From: Enterococcus ratti
GTDB taxonomy: Bacteria > Bacillota > Bacilli > Lactobacillales > Enterococcaceae
Length of the DNA: 38,692 bases
NCBI RefSeq assembly: GCF_001886195.1
Contig: NZ_JXLB01000019.1
Location: forward strand, 1 to 38,692
Direction of reading: 5' to 3'
Shown here: positions 1 through 10,440 of the stretch, one piece after another
How positions within the stretch are numbered: position 1 is the stretch's first letter
How the letters are laid out: every line of letters begins with the position of its first letter
Notes under the pieces: generated by a model
Told to the model about the DNA's origin: nothing
Database searches by the model: none
What the model saw: the letters and a program-made list of their open reading frames with translations, nothing else
Translations under genes and position numbers: made by a program

Positions 1-66
1 CCATTTAACAATTTCACCTTCGGCGATCCCTTCGCCAATATCAGGTAATTTAAATTGGTATGCCAT
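1..66 (-). CDS. pdhC: Pyruvate dehydrogenase E2 (dihydrolipoyl acetyltransferase), N-terminal 22 codons only
   Basis: This is the beginning of a minus-strand gene that runs off the left edge of the window. The 22 visible codons read MAYQFKLPDIGEGIAEGEIV followed by KW, which is the first strand of a lipoyl domain (the F-x-LPDIGEGI-x-EGEI-V-x-W signature). The start is the ATG at 66, 26 bases after the pdhB stop, with a GGGACG-type purine-rich stretch upstream. E2 forms the core of the pyruvate dehydrogenase complex and passes the acetyl group from E1 to CoA. Its position directly after pdhA and pdhB supports E2 of pyruvate dehydrogenase rather than of another 2-oxo acid dehydrogenase. The rest of the gene, including the lipoyl lysine and the catalytic domain, is outside the window. 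Confidence 0.93.
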   Translation of the reverse strand, partial: MAYQFKLPDIGEGIAEGEIVKW

Positions 67-92
67 GATTTACTTACGTCCCTTCTTGTTTC

Positions 93-1070
93 TTAGAATT
101 CTGCGATTTCTTTAACCTTTGCTTCAATATCCGTCGCATTTGGCAACCAAATATTTTCAGCTTGTCCAAATGGAAAAACAGTATCCGGCGCTGCAACACG
201 TCCGATTGGCGCTTCTAATGAAAGAATCGCACGCTCTGAGATTTCAGAAATCACTTGTGCACTTACTCCGGCTTGTCGTTGCGCTTCTTGAACAACAACG
301 ACACGTCCTGTTTTCTCAACTGATTGAATGATTGTTTCCACATCAAGCGGCGCAACCGTTCTTAAATCAATAATTTCTACTGAAATATTTTCTTTTGCAA
401 GATTATCTGCTGCCTTAATTGCTTCTCGAACCATCGCACCGTAAGTAATAACTGAGACGTCCGAACCTTCACGAGTAACTGCTGCTTTATCTAACGGTAC
501 TTCATAAGCTTCATCTGGAACTTCTTCACGAAATGATCGATATAATTTCATATGTTCTAAGAATACAACCGGATCGTTGCTTCGGATAGATGAAATGAGC
601 AGACCTTTGGCATCATAAGGATTAGACGGAATCACTACTCGAATCCCCGGAGATTGAGCGATTAATCCTTCAAGGTTATCTGAGTGAAGCTCTGGAGTGT
701 GAACTCCTCCACCAAATGGCGAGCGAATCGTAATCGGTAAATTTCTTGTACCACCCATGCGATATCTTGTACGCGCCATTTGTGCCACGACTTCATCCAT
801 GGCTTCAAAAATAAAACCAAAGAATTGGATTTCAGGAACTGGACGAAACCCTTCAAGTGCTAAGCCAAAACCAAGTCCGGCAATCCCAGATTCTGCTAAA
901 GGAGTGTCGAAAACTCGTTCTTCACCAAATTTTTCTTGCAATCCTTCTGTTGCACGAAATACTCCGCCGTTTTTCCCAACATCCTCACCAAAAACGATCA
1001 CATTTTCATCATTTTCTAGTTCCAGTGCTAAGGCATCTGTGATTGCTTGAATCATTGTTTTTTGTGCCAT
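93..1070 (-). CDS. pdhB: Pyruvate dehydrogenase E1 component, beta subunit
   Basis: This gene encodes 325 residues, the usual length for E1 beta. It pairs with E1 alpha to decarboxylate pyruvate with thiamine diphosphate and to load the acetyl group on the lipoyl arm of E2. Visible family features are the N-terminal [20 protein letters not shown] segment, the [20 protein letters not shown] segment with the glutamate that contacts the thiazolium/pyrimidine ring, and the C-terminal transketolase-C domain with [12 protein letters not shown] and the closing [13 protein letters not shown] motif. Only two bases separate it from pdhA, and pdhC follows at once, so the three are one transcript. Nothing unusual was seen. 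Confidence 0.97.
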   Translation of the reverse strand: MAQKTMIQAITDALALELENDENVIVFGEDVGKNGGVFRATEGLQEKFGEERVFDTPLAESGIAGLGFGLALEGFRPVPEIQFFGFIFEAMDEVVAQMARTRYRMGGTRNLPITIRSPFGGGVHTPELHSDNLEGLIAQSPGIRVVIPSNPYDAKGLLISSIRSNDPVVFLEHMKLYRSFREEVPDEAYEVPLDKAAVTREGSDVSVITYGAMVREAIKAADNLAKENISVEIIDLRTVAPLDVETIIQSVEKTGRVVVVQEAQRQAGVSAQVISEISERAILSLEAPIGRVAAPDTVFPFGQAENIWLPNATDIEAKVKEIAEF

Positions 1071-1072
1071 GA

Positions 1073-2185
<1,113 letters not shown>

Positions 2186-2357
2186 TCACACATTCCTCTC
2201 TTGTTTATAAGAAAATCTCATCATTCTGCGATTGGAACAGCGATTCAAACTGTATCACTATTCAACCGTCTTCTACTATAAATTATCACTTATTCTTTAG
2301 AAATACAAGTTAAAAATACAAAATCCCCTAATTTAAAAAAATTCTAATAATCCTTAT

Positions 2358-2387
2358 ATTTTAAAGAAATAGTGAACTCAATCACAA
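2358..2387 (-). promoter_or_regulatory. Candidate pdhA promoter
   Basis: On the minus strand TTGTGA and TAAAAT are separated by 18 bases. A second possibility a little nearer the gene is a GATAAT around 2270. Neither is strong, so the assignment is tentative. Confidence 0.3.
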
Positions 2388-2563
2388 CATAGAAAGCGGT
2401 TTACATTTTTTATATAAAAATGATTGTTTTTTTTAGCCTGACTCACCTGCTGTTACTGTTGTCGAAGCTTAGTGTTATACCATTTACAAGTATTTATCTC
2501 AAGGTTTTATAAGTGATCGTGAAAGGCCTTACAAAACACCTTACTTTAATTTACTACTATATG

Positions 2564-2618
2564 GTTGCTTTTTTCAACTAAAAAGCAACAACTGAAAGTT
2601 TTCTCAATTGTTGCTTTT
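2564..2618 (-). terminator. Two overlapping alternative hairpins downstream of the MocR-type gene
   Basis: The core hairpin pairs AAAAAGCAACAA (from 2579) with TTGTTGCTTTTT (to 2617) and leaves a T-run on the minus strand, so it should terminate the gene ending at 2634. The inner arm can instead pair with GTTGCTTTTT at 2565-2574, forming a second, mutually exclusive stem. Confidence 0.6.
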
Positions 2619-2633
2619 TCTCACCAATCTTTT

Positions 2634-4058
2634 TTATCTTAATTGCTCTGATAAATACGCCATTTTAGATTTAAAAAAAGGCAGCTGTTTTTCGTTAATG
2701 CGACTGAAATTGATTCTAAATCCATTGATCTCTTCACCAAATAAAAAGCTTGGAGCAATCCCCAGCCCTGCTTCAAGCAACTCTTCAGCTATAGACTTCG
2801 TTAATTTTTTTCCTTTCCACGTAATCCACGCATAGTAGCCTCCATAAATTGGAGATAGCTCAAAAAATTGTTGTTCCTTTGCCCAATTCGTAAGTACGAC
2901 GCTTTTTTGGAATAACTCTTTTCTCACAAGGTTTATCTTCGCTTCGTAGCTTTCTTCAAAAACGTTCGCAGCGAAAATTTGAGGAAGCACGCTCATTGAA
3001 AATTCCATCATTTCCTGAGCTTTTGCTAATTGGTCGATAAAAGAATGTAATCCTACGATCCAGCCTATTTTTGTTGTTTTACCTAACACTCTAGATAACG
3101 AGCCGACATACAATACATTTTCCGGATCTATGGAATGAAGGGAGGAAACTTTTTGGGGAGTAAATGATTGAAAAGATAGATCACTAAACACATCATCTTC
3201 GATAATCGGCAATTGGTATTTTCGGCAAAGTTCCACTAACTCCTTTCGGCGTTTTTGGGACATAACATTTCCTGTTGGGTTTTGAAAATTAGGGTTGACG
3301 AGGACTGCTTTTAATTTATTTTTACGAACAGATGCCTCAAGCTTGTTTAAATCAATACCCTCAACATCCATTGGAATACCGTATAATCGGATTCCCGTTG
3401 CTCGAAATAATGCTAAACGGTAAAAAAACGAAGGTGTTTCTACAGCAATTGCATCGCCGCTAGATAAAATAGTCTGTAAAATAAGAAAAATGGCTTGTTG
3501 CCCGCCGCCAGTCACCAACAATTCCGTCTCAGAAAAATTGAAATGAAATTTGTCCATTAAATATTTTTTTATCTTTTCAATTAAAGGAAGATATCCTAAT
3601 AAGGTCATTTGTTGTTCCTCTTTAAGGATTTCCGTCATTGAATAAGCTGGAAACAAAATATTCGGCAATAATTCTGTTGACATTTCACTAGAAAATAAGT
3701 CAAGAAAATAAGGTTGATTTTTCCTTTTAGCTACTCGTTTTTCATAGTCGTCATCTAGTGGTTCATAGCGTTGCGAAAATAATTCACGCCAATTGACTCT
3801 CGGAACTAAAAATCTTCCCCATTGCGTCTGATTCACATAACGTCCACTTCCCTGACGACTAATAATTATTCCAAGATCACGTAATTCATCTAACGCCCGC
3901 ACCACTGTGGTTCGATTAGTTTGAAAGACTTTTGCAAGCTGTCTTTCTGATGGCAAAGGATCCCCAGGTGCCAAGCGACCTTTTTCAATATTTTTCATGA
4001 CTTGTTCCATTATTTGACGATAAACCGATCCTTGCTTTTTATCAATGATTTTCCACAT
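2634..4058 (-). CDS. MocR-family (GntR HTH plus aminotransferase-like domain) regulator with altered PLP site
   Basis: This is a 474-residue two-domain protein. Residues 8-75 are a GntR winged helix (GDPLPSERQLAKVFQTNRTT, then GIIISRQGSGRYV). Residues of about 110-470 are a fold-type I aminotransferase-like domain with NPNFQNPTG (255-263), IIEDD (285-289) and GFRINFSRI near the end. MocR proteins usually sense PLP or an amino compound and regulate a neighbouring gene. Two cofactor positions are altered: the Schiff-base lysine expected in the S-x-SK motif is arginine (SLSR, Arg323), and the tyrosine expected after the EDD motif is Phe291. The start chosen is MWKIID at 4058, because the GGAG at the right spacing lies inside the longer reading that begins at 4070. 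The ligand and target are unknown. The nearest divergent or neighbouring genes (pdhA, guaC) give no clear hint. Confidence 0.85.
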   Translation of the reverse strand: MWKIIDKKQGSVYRQIMEQVMKNIEKGRLAPGDPLPSERQLAKVFQTNRTTVVRALDELRDLGIIISRQGSGRYVNQTQWGRFLVPRVNWRELFSQRYEPLDDDYEKRVAKRKNQPYFLDLFSSEMSTELLPNILFPAYSMTEILKEEQQMTLLGYLPLIEKIKKYLMDKFHFNFSETELLVTGGGQQAIFLILQTILSSGDAIAVETPSFFYRLALFRATGIRLYGIPMDVEGIDLNKLEASVRKNKLKAVLVNPNFQNPTGNVMSQKRRKELVELCRKYQLPIIEDDVFSDLSFQSFTPQKVSSLHSIDPENVLYVGSLSRVLGKTTKIGWIVGLHSFIDQLAKAQEMMEFSMSVLPQIFAANVFEESYEAKINLVRKELFQKSVVLTNWAKEQQFFELSPIYGGYYAWITWKGKKLTKSIAEELLEAGLGIAPSFLFGEEINGFRINFSRINEKQLPFFKSKMAYLSEQLR

Positions 4059-4112
4059 ATTCTTCTCCATCTTTTTATTTTCTCATTCACTGTTTATTTT
4101 ATAAGAAGAGAG

Positions 4113-4175
4113 CAAAAAAAGAAAAGAGCAAAACCAATGTGTCTTTTTTCATGCATACACGTTGTCTTTGCTCTT
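4113..4175 (-). terminator. Terminator of guaC
   Basis: On the minus strand AAGAGCAAA pairs with TTTGCTCTT, continued inside by an ACGTGT/ACACAT-type helix, and is followed by TTTTCTTTTTTT. The hairpin starts ten bases after the guaC stop codon. Confidence 0.85.
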
Positions 4176-4184
4176 AATTGAGTA

Positions 4185-5162
4185 TTAAATAATATCTCCA
4201 TTAAAAATGGAGTTTTTAACAATCACATAATTTACTTTTCGAATTGCTTCAATGTCTTTTCCACCAGCATAAGAGATGGAAGACTGCAAATCTTGCTGCA
4301 TTTCAATCAACGTATCTTTTAAAGAACCTTTATACTGAATCCAAATTTTCTTTCCTTCCACGTTTTTCTTCTCACCTTTTTGAAATTCTGAAGCAGAACC
4401 AAAATATTCTTTGTAAACCACGCCATTTTCAACCATCGTTTCGCCCGGTGACTCTTCATGTCCAGCAAAAAGCGAACCAATCATTACCATTGTCGCACCA
4501 AAACGAAGAGATTTTGCAATGTCTCCATGCGTACGAATGCCACCATCAGCAATAATGGGCTTTCTAGCAGCTTGTGCACACCATCTTAAAGCGGCAAGCT
4601 GCCATCCGCCAGTACCAAATCCTGTTTTAATTTTTGTAATACATACTTTTCCGGGTCCAATGCCAACTTTCGTGGCATCGGCACCAGCATTTTCCAATTC
4701 ACGAACGGCTTCTGGCGTTCCCACATTCCCTGCAATAACAAACGTTTTTGGTAAATATTTCTTAATATGTTGGATCATCTTAATCACAGCATTTGAATGA
4801 CCATGGGCAATATCAATTGTAATGTATTCGGGAACTAACTCTTTTTTAGCTAGCGCTTCAATAAATAAATATTCTTCTTTCTTTACACCCACACTGATCG
4901 AAGCAATTAAATTCTGGGCTTTCATTTTTTTCACAAACGGAATTCTCGCTGCTTCTTCAAAGCGATGCATAATATAAAAATACCCGTTTTCGGCTAAAAA
5001 CTGGGCAATGGATTCATCAATGATCGTTTGCATATTTGCAGGTACTACAGGCATTTTAAAAGTATGTTTTCCTAAGGTAACGGTAGTATCACACTCTGAA
5101 CGGCTGTTTACAATACATTTATTAGGTATTAATTGAATATCTTCGTAATCAAACACTTTCAT
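4185..5162 (-). CDS. guaC: GMP reductase
   Basis: The protein has 325 residues and catalyses the NADPH-dependent reduction of GMP to IMP and ammonia, returning guanine nucleotides to the common purine branch. It is an IMPDH/GMPR TIM barrel. Visible features are the N-terminal [16 protein letters not shown] typical of the Gram-positive type, the catalytic cysteine loop [20 protein letters not shown], the [20 protein letters not shown] phosphate-binding segment, and the GSASEFQKG flap. The start is MKVF at 5162: AGGAGG lies nine bases upstream, whereas the alternative ATG two codons earlier is only three bases from it. It is monocistronic, with its own terminator. A perfect inverted pair of PurBox cores lies in its leader, implying PurR control together with the nearby pur genes. 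Confidence 0.96.
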   Translation of the reverse strand: MKVFDYEDIQLIPNKCIVNSRSECDTTVTLGKHTFKMPVVPANMQTIIDESIAQFLAENGYFYIMHRFEEAARIPFVKKMKAQNLIASISVGVKKEEYLFIEALAKKELVPEYITIDIAHGHSNAVIKMIQHIKKYLPKTFVIAGNVGTPEAVRELENAGADATKVGIGPGKVCITKIKTGFGTGGWQLAALRWCAQAARKPIIADGGIRTHGDIAKSLRFGATMVMIGSLFAGHEESPGETMVENGVVYKEYFGSASEFQKGEKKNVEGKKIWIQYKGSLKDTLIEMQQDLQSSISYAGGKDIEAIRKVNYVIVKNSIFNGDII

Positions 5163-5177
5163 GGACATGATCCTCCT

Positions 5178-5202
5178 AATGTTCGAGTAAAACACGAACA
5201 TT
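5178..5202. promoter_or_regulatory. Inverted PurBox pair upstream of guaC
   Basis: AATGTTCG, nine bases, then CGAACATT form a perfect inverted repeat ending 15 bases before the guaC start codon. CGAAC is the PurBox core recognised by PurR-type regulators. The pair lies between the likely promoter (weak TTGATT, 17 bases, TAAATT around 5237-5265) and the ribosome binding site, so binding there would more easily repress than activate. Confidence 0.7.
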
Positions 5203-5357
5203 TTTCACTTTTTAAGTACTTATTTTTAGCACCTTATGTAATTTAACGTATTTATAATAAAAAATCAAGAATAAAAAACAAAAAAATCGAGCCCCGCATT
5301 ATTTTCTCTCGTTAAACGTTCAGCAAAAAATAATTACGCAGCTCTCTCATTTTTCTA

Positions 5358-5897
5358 TCAATTTCTGTCTTGCCTTTTTACTGTATTTTTATTTAACTCT
5401 TTTGCAGAACTTTTTTCTTTTCCCATATTATCAAAAAAGTGTTTCGATGTCGCTTCAAAAATAATTTTTTGTATTTTTCGTGGTTGATTACTTAATTCGC
5501 TTGAACGAGTACCTTTATCTGTCGCTCTTAGTTGTTCTTGGCTCAAATTTTCGACTGTTTGAAGAGCCGATAATTGTTTTGGTCCATAATATTCATTACT
5601 TAATTTCGCTAACTGCTCATTAATTTGTTGATTGTTAGGATTTAACGAATGTAAAGCGACTAAGACATAAACTTTGTCCATCACAAGTTGATTGTATTTT
5701 TCTATTTTTGGAATTTCACTTAAATTTTTTGTTCCGTTAGCCGCCACATATTCAATTCGCTTTTTTTGATTATTCAGTTCTTGGTCTATTGCTTTATTTT
5801 GCTCCATTAATCGCTTAAATTCTTGTGTACCATTTGATTGATCAAATGTTTTTCCTTTACTAATTAATTGTTTGATTATTTTATTCATCTCTTCCAT
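5358..5897 (-). CDS. Uncharacterised cytoplasmic protein, 179 residues
   Basis: I do not recognise a family. The protein is hydrophilic, mostly predicted helical, and has no signal peptide or membrane segment. Residues 20-60 (LMEQNKAIDQELNNQKKRIE) look like a coiled coil, and the C-terminal 40 residues are basic. The middle (VMDKVYVLVALHSLNPNNQQ) is the most apolar part. The start is the ATG at 5897 after TTGGAGTATT, a GGAG with slightly short spacing; an internal ATG three codons on has a poorer site. It stands alone between guaC and the aldo/keto reductase, on the same strand. I see no clear terminator after it. Confidence 0.6.
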   Translation of the reverse strand: MEEMNKIIKQLISKGKTFDQSNGTQEFKRLMEQNKAIDQELNNQKKRIEYVAANGTKNLSEIPKIEKYNQLVMDKVYVLVALHSLNPNNQQINEQLAKLSNEYYGPKQLSALQTVENLSQEQLRATDKGTRSSELSNQPRKIQKIIFEATSKHFFDNMGKEKSSAKELNKNTVKRQDRN

Positions 5898-5994
5898 AAT
5901 ACTCCAATACTCCCCATTTCTTAAATTCTTTTCCTAATATCATATGTACAATAGCTATCAAACAAACCATTAACGCATTTTTGATTCAAAACGG

Positions 5995-6909
5995 TTAAGG
6001 TAAAATATTTCCCGCTTCACGATAAAGTTCATACCAATCCTCACGACTTATGATAATTTCTGATGCTTGAGCGATTTCCTTGATACGGTTAACGTTCATT
6101 GTACCGGCAATCACTTGAATGTTCGCTGGATGACGCAAAATCCACGCAGAAGCCAAGCCAGTCGGAGTCGTCTGGTATTTTTTAGCCAACTCTTTTAACT
6201 TTTGATTCAAATTGGGAAATTTTTCATTTCCAATAAATACCCCTTCAAAAAAACCATATTGATAAGGCGACCATGCTTGGATCGTCATTTCATGTAAACG
6301 CGAGTAATCTAATATACTGCCATCATGATCAATACTGGCTTCATCCGTCATGTTTACGTGAATCCCTTGATCAATCATTTCGGAATGTTTTAATCCAAAT
6401 TGAAGTTGATTAATTAGCAAAGGCTGTCTCACATATTTTTTCAACAACTCGATTTGCATTGGTTTTTGGTTACTTACACCAAAATAACGTACTTTTCCTG
6501 ACTTTTCTAACTCATCAAATGCTTCAGCAACTTCGGCAGGTTCGACTAATGCATCTGGACGATGCAACAATAACGCATCCACATGCTCCATTTTCAAACG
6601 ACGTAAACTTCCTTCTACCGATTCAATGATATGCTTTTTAGAAAAGTCAAACATTACACCAGGAACGATCCCACATTTCGTCTGAATAAAAAGATCCTCT
6701 CTTTTTAATGAAGTTTTTTCCAATGCACTTGAAAAGATTTCTTCACATTCTCCGTCACCATATATATCCGCATGATCAAAAAAATTAATTCCGTTATCAA
6801 AAGCTGTTTCAATGACTTTCACTGGGTTTTCTGCTCCATTGATCCTCATACAACCAAGAATCACTGACGCGACCATTTGAGTTGTAGTGCCTAATTGAAT
6901 TTTTTTCAT
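5995..6909 (-). CDS. Aldo/keto reductase (YdhF-like)
   Basis: The protein has 304 residues and is a NADPH-type aldo/keto reductase, a TIM barrel in which all four family catalytic residues can be identified: Asp45 and Tyr50 in FFDHADIYGDGE, Lys78 in IQTKCG, and His116 in DALLLHRPD. The cofactor-binding tail IQVIAGTMNVNRIKEIAQA is typical of the E. coli YdhF group, whose physiological substrate is not established. The start MKKIQLG at 6909 has AAAGGA nine bases upstream; a reading from 6933 would contain that site and is rejected. It follows the purD terminator but is transcribed from its own region, so a role in purine metabolism is not implied. Confidence 0.9.
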   Translation of the reverse strand: MKKIQLGTTTQMVASVILGCMRINGAENPVKVIETAFDNGINFFDHADIYGDGECEEIFSSALEKTSLKREDLFIQTKCGIVPGVMFDFSKKHIIESVEGSLRRLKMEHVDALLLHRPDALVEPAEVAEAFDELEKSGKVRYFGVSNQKPMQIELLKKYVRQPLLINQLQFGLKHSEMIDQGIHVNMTDEASIDHDGSILDYSRLHEMTIQAWSPYQYGFFEGVFIGNEKFPNLNQKLKELAKKYQTTPTGLASAWILRHPANIQVIAGTMNVNRIKEIAQASEIIISREDWYELYREAGNILP

Positions 6910-6966
6910 TAAAAGCATTCCTTTCTTTTCCATTAGATTTTAACACATTTGGTTTGAAAAAGAATT

Positions 6967-7020
6967 AAAAAAGAGTACAATATTTTTTCCATATTAAAGA
7001 AAAAAATGTTGCACTCTTTA
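6967..7020 (-). terminator. Terminator of the purCSQLFMNHD operon
   Basis: AAAGAGTGCAA pairs with TTGTACTCTTT on the minus strand, with a further AT-rich helix inside, and is followed by TTTTTT. It begins four bases after the purD stop. Confidence 0.85.
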
Positions 7021-7023
7021 TTT

Positions 7024-8298
7024 TCAATGATCTTCAGCAAGTCCTTTCATCGCTTTTCCTCCAATATCTTTTCGATAAAAGGTTTGCACAGTATTTTTTG
7101 TTTGCAATACACCATAGACTTTTTCTCTAGCTTCTTCAAGCGTTCTACCAAACGCTTCAACTAAATAGATTCTACCACCATCTCCTACTAAATTTCCATT
7201 GTTTTCTTTGACTCCTGCATAATACACCGTAACCTCTTCTTCTAAAAATTCTGGTAAACGCATCCCCGTTAAATACTTATCCGGATAACCTTCAGCAGCT
7301 ACAACCACCCCCACATGGTACCCTTCCTTTTCCCAAGTCAATTCCACCGCTTTATTTTCCAATAAGTCAGAGATCACTTGTGCAAAATCACTTTTCAATC
7401 GAGGTAAAATCACTTGCGTTTCAGGATCACCAAATCTTGCATTAAATTCAATTACTTTTGGACCATCAGCAGTCGCAATTAATCCTGCATATAAAACCCC
7501 AGTAAAGGAGCGATTCATTTCAACCATTCCTTTTGCTACAGGTTCTAATATTTGTTTTACTCCTATTTCAACAATCTTCTCAGAGATTTGCGGCACCGGC
7601 GAATAAGCCCCCATTCCACCTGTATTAGGTCCTTTATCGCCATCATACACGCACTTATGGTCTTGAGAGATGACCATTGGATAAACAGCAGTTCCATTGA
7701 CAAATGCTAACAATGAAAACTCTTCTCCTGCTAAAAACTCTTCAATCACAATCATCCGACCACTTTTTCCAAAGCGATCCTTTTCAAGCATATCATAGGC
7801 AGCTTTTAGTGCTTCTTCTAACGTCTTAGCTACAACCACACCTTTACCAGCAGCTAAACCATCAGCTTTTATGACAATCGGTGCACCTTTTGTTTCAATG
7901 TATTGTTTTGCTTTAGAATAGTCGGTAAAAGTTTTAGATTCTGCAGTGGGAATATGGAAACGCTCCATCAATTCTTTGGCAAAACTTTTAGAACCTTCAA
8001 TCAACGCTGCAACTTTCGTCGGGCCAAATATTTTCAACCCTGCTTTTTTAAAATCATCCACAATTCCATTTAACAGAGGAATTTCCGGTCCTACAAAAGT
8101 CCAAGTAATAGCCATTTTTTTCGCAAAGTCAATCAATTCTTGATGATCGGTTTCTTTGATATCAACTAATTGAATCCCATCTTTTTTCATTCCAGGATTT
8201 CCCGGAGCACAATAAATCTTTTCAACAATTGGACTTTGACTTAACTTTTTTCCAATGGCGTGTTCACGTCCACCCGCACCTATAATCAATAGATTCAT
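7024..8298 (-). CDS. purD: Phosphoribosylamine-glycine ligase (GAR synthetase)
   Basis: The protein has 424 residues and performs step 2 of purine synthesis, joining phosphoribosylamine and glycine with ATP. It shows the MNLLIIGAGGREHAI nucleotide-binding start, the ATP-grasp core (APIVIKADGLAAGKGVVVA, VIEEFLAGEEFSLLAF), the GPNTGGMGAYSPVP loop, and the metal-binding VIEFNARFGDPETQ. Length is normal. It is the last gene of the operon, 23 bases after purH, with AGAGGA before the start, and is followed directly by a strong terminator. Confidence 0.98.
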   Translation of the reverse strand: MNLLIIGAGGREHAIGKKLSQSPIVEKIYCAPGNPGMKKDGIQLVDIKETDHQELIDFAKKMAITWTFVGPEIPLLNGIVDDFKKAGLKIFGPTKVAALIEGSKSFAKELMERFHIPTAESKTFTDYSKAKQYIETKGAPIVIKADGLAAGKGVVVAKTLEEALKAAYDMLEKDRFGKSGRMIVIEEFLAGEEFSLLAFVNGTAVYPMVISQDHKCVYDGDKGPNTGGMGAYSPVPQISEKIVEIGVKQILEPVAKGMVEMNRSFTGVLYAGLIATADGPKVIEFNARFGDPETQVILPRLKSDFAQVISDLLENKAVELTWEKEGYHVGVVVAAEGYPDKYLTGMRLPEFLEEEVTVYYAGVKENNGNLVGDGGRIYLVEAFGRTLEEAREKVYGVLQTKNTVQTFYRKDIGGKAMKGLAEDH

Positions 8299-8321
8299 TC
8301 GTTACATCCTCTCATCTACTT

Positions 8322-9857
8322 TTAATGTTTAAAATGTCGAACATTTGTAAAGACCATCGCTACCCCATATTTATTTGCCATATCAATAGAAGTTTGATCC
8401 TTGATACTTCCTCCCGGTTGGATAATCGCTTTAATACCATGCTTGGCAGCATATTCGACTGAATCATCCATTGGAAAATAAGCATCACTTGCTAAAACAG
8501 CTTCGTTTGCTTTTTCTCCAGCTTGTTCAATCGCAATTTTTACGGAGCCCACACGATTCATTTGACCTGCACCAATACCTAAGGTTTGATATTGATTACT
8601 TAAAACAATTGCGTTTGATTTTACATGTTTAACAGCTTTCCACGCAAAAGTCAACGCAGCCATTTCCTCTGCAGTCGGTTGGCGCTCTGTTACTACTTGC
8701 CATTTATTTTCGTCTTCCATCGAAGTATCTTGTTGTTGAACAAGTACTCCCCCTAATACTGACACAATATCCTCTGATGGCTGCTTAAGCAATGAAGAAA
8801 AGTCAACTGTCAGTAAGCGAAGATTGTTCTTAGTCTTCAACACTTCAAGACTTTCTGATGAATAAGATGGCGCAATAATAATTTCTAGGAAAAGATTGTG
8901 CATTTCTTTTGCCGTCGCTAAATCTACTTCACGATTCAACACAATAATTCCCCCAAAAATTGAAACCGGATCTGCCTCATACGCAGCTTGCCAAGCAGCA
9001 AAAATTGTCTCAGCAGAGCCAATTCCACAAGGATTCATGTGTTTAAGAGCAACGACAGTTGGTTTTTGATATTCTTTCATAACCCTTAAAGCAGCATCTG
9101 CATCACGAATATTATTAAAAGATAATTCTTTCCCATGAAGCTGTTTTGCTTGAGCAATGGAATAACTTTCTGGCAGCGCCGCTTGATAAAAAGCCGCTTG
9201 TTGATGACTGTTTTCTCCATAACGTAATGCTTGCTTGCGTTCATAAGTAAGCGTTAATTTTTCCGGTTTTTCTTCTTTGACTTGTTCTGTTAAATATTGA
9301 GCAATCAACGCATCATAAGCAGCTGTATGACGAAACACTTTTGCAGCTAATTTTCGTCTAGTTTCAAGAGAAGTAGCTCCTTGCTCTTTCAGTTCTTCTA
9401 ACACAAGCGTGTAGTCTTTGGGATCAACGATAGCTGTAACAAACTCGTGATTTTTAGCTGCACTGCGCAACATGCTAGGACCACCTATATCAATATTTTC
9501 AATCGCCTCTTTTTCACCCACGTCAGATTTCATGATAGTTTTCTTAAATGGATATAAATTCACACAAACAAAGTCAATCGGCAAAATGTTCAAAGAGTTC
9601 ATAGCCTCCCTATGACTTGCAAGTTCACGACAAGCTAATAGTCCACCATGGATTTTTGGATGAAGTGTTTTTACACGACCATCCATCATTTCAGGAAACC
9701 CAGTAATTTCTTCAATCGCAACGGTTGAAATTCCTGCTTCATCCAATACTTTTTTGGTTCCCCCGGTAGAAATGATTTCAACACCCATGCTCAGTAAACC
9801 TTTAGCAAAAGTCACTATTCCTTTTTTATCTGATACGCTTAACAATGCCCTAGTCAT
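8322..9857 (-). CDS. purH: Bifunctional AICAR formyltransferase / IMP cyclohydrolase
   Basis: The protein has 511 residues and carries out the last two steps to IMP. The N-terminal MGS-like cyclohydrolase domain (about residues 1-190) contains [23 protein letters not shown], and [15 protein letters not shown]. The C-terminal transformylase domain contains [24 protein letters not shown] with the catalytic Lys-His pair, [19 protein letters not shown] and the closing [11 protein letters not shown]. It overlaps the end of purN by eight bases, so translational coupling is likely. Nothing abnormal was seen. Confidence 0.98.
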   Translation of the reverse strand: MTRALLSVSDKKGIVTFAKGLLSMGVEIISTGGTKKVLDEAGISTVAIEEITGFPEMMDGRVKTLHPKIHGGLLACRELASHREAMNSLNILPIDFVCVNLYPFKKTIMKSDVGEKEAIENIDIGGPSMLRSAAKNHEFVTAIVDPKDYTLVLEELKEQGATSLETRRKLAAKVFRHTAAYDALIAQYLTEQVKEEKPEKLTLTYERKQALRYGENSHQQAAFYQAALPESYSIAQAKQLHGKELSFNNIRDADAALRVMKEYQKPTVVALKHMNPCGIGSAETIFAAWQAAYEADPVSIFGGIIVLNREVDLATAKEMHNLFLEIIIAPSYSSESLEVLKTKNNLRLLTVDFSSLLKQPSEDIVSVLGGVLVQQQDTSMEDENKWQVVTERQPTAEEMAALTFAWKAVKHVKSNAIVLSNQYQTLGIGAGQMNRVGSVKIAIEQAGEKANEAVLASDAYFPMDDSVEYAAKHGIKAIIQPGGSIKDQTSIDMANKYGVAMVFTNVRHFKH

Positions 9858-10440
9858 GTTTTATCCCTCCACTATTCATTTCTTCAATGATTTTTTCGAT
9901 TACTTTTGGATAAGATTGATGTTCAATTTGATGAATTTTAGCTTCTAAGCTTTCTAAAGTTTCTTCTTTTGATAAAGTAATTTTTTCTTGATAGATGATT
10001 GGACCTGTATCCACACCCTTATCAATATAATGAATGGTTATACCCGTCTTCGTTACTTGCGCTTTAAAAGCATCACGAATGCCATGCAATCCCGGAAATG
10101 CCGGTAAAAGTGAAGGGTGAATATTGATGATTTTTGATTCATATGCCTCTAGTAAAGTCGCACCCACGATACGCATATATCCTGCTAAAACAACTAAATC
10201 AATTTCTTTATCCATCAAAATTTCTAAAATTTTTTCTTCGTATTTCTTTTTTGAAGGGAATTCTTTTGGAGAAAACGAATGAAATGGTATACCTAACCTT
10301 TGTGCTCGCTGTAACACAAAGGCATTTGGTTGATCGCAAAAAAGCCATTCAATGGTAGCTAACTGATTTTTCTTAAGAAAATACTCAACTAAGGCTTGAA
10401 AATTGCTACCATTCCCTGAAGCAAATACAGCAATCTTCAT
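9850..10440 (-). CDS. purN: Phosphoribosylglycinamide formyltransferase (10-formyl-THF dependent)
   Basis: The protein has 196 residues and performs step 3, formylating GAR with 10-formyltetrahydrofolate. It shows the opening [12 protein letters not shown] substrate loop, LAGYMRIVG, and the catalytic stretch [15 protein letters not shown] with Asn-His, followed by the conserved Asp in [12 protein letters not shown]. The start overlaps the stop of purM by four bases, and its own end overlaps purH. No formate-dependent purT is present in the window. Confidence 0.97.
   Translation of the reverse strand: MKIAVFASGNGSNFQALVEYFLKKNQLATIEWLFCDQPNAFVLQRAQRLGIPFHSFSPKEFPSKKKYEEKILEILMDKEIDLVVLAGYMRIVGATLLEAYESKIINIHPSLLPAFPGLHGIRDAFKAQVTKTGITIHYIDKGVDTGPIIYQEKITLSKEETLESLEAKIHQIEHQSYPKVIEKIIEEMNSGGIKHD

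Noticed and set aside
2391-2405. cre site upstream of pdhA
   Set aside because: One extra base at the centre and several mismatches; kept only as a remark.
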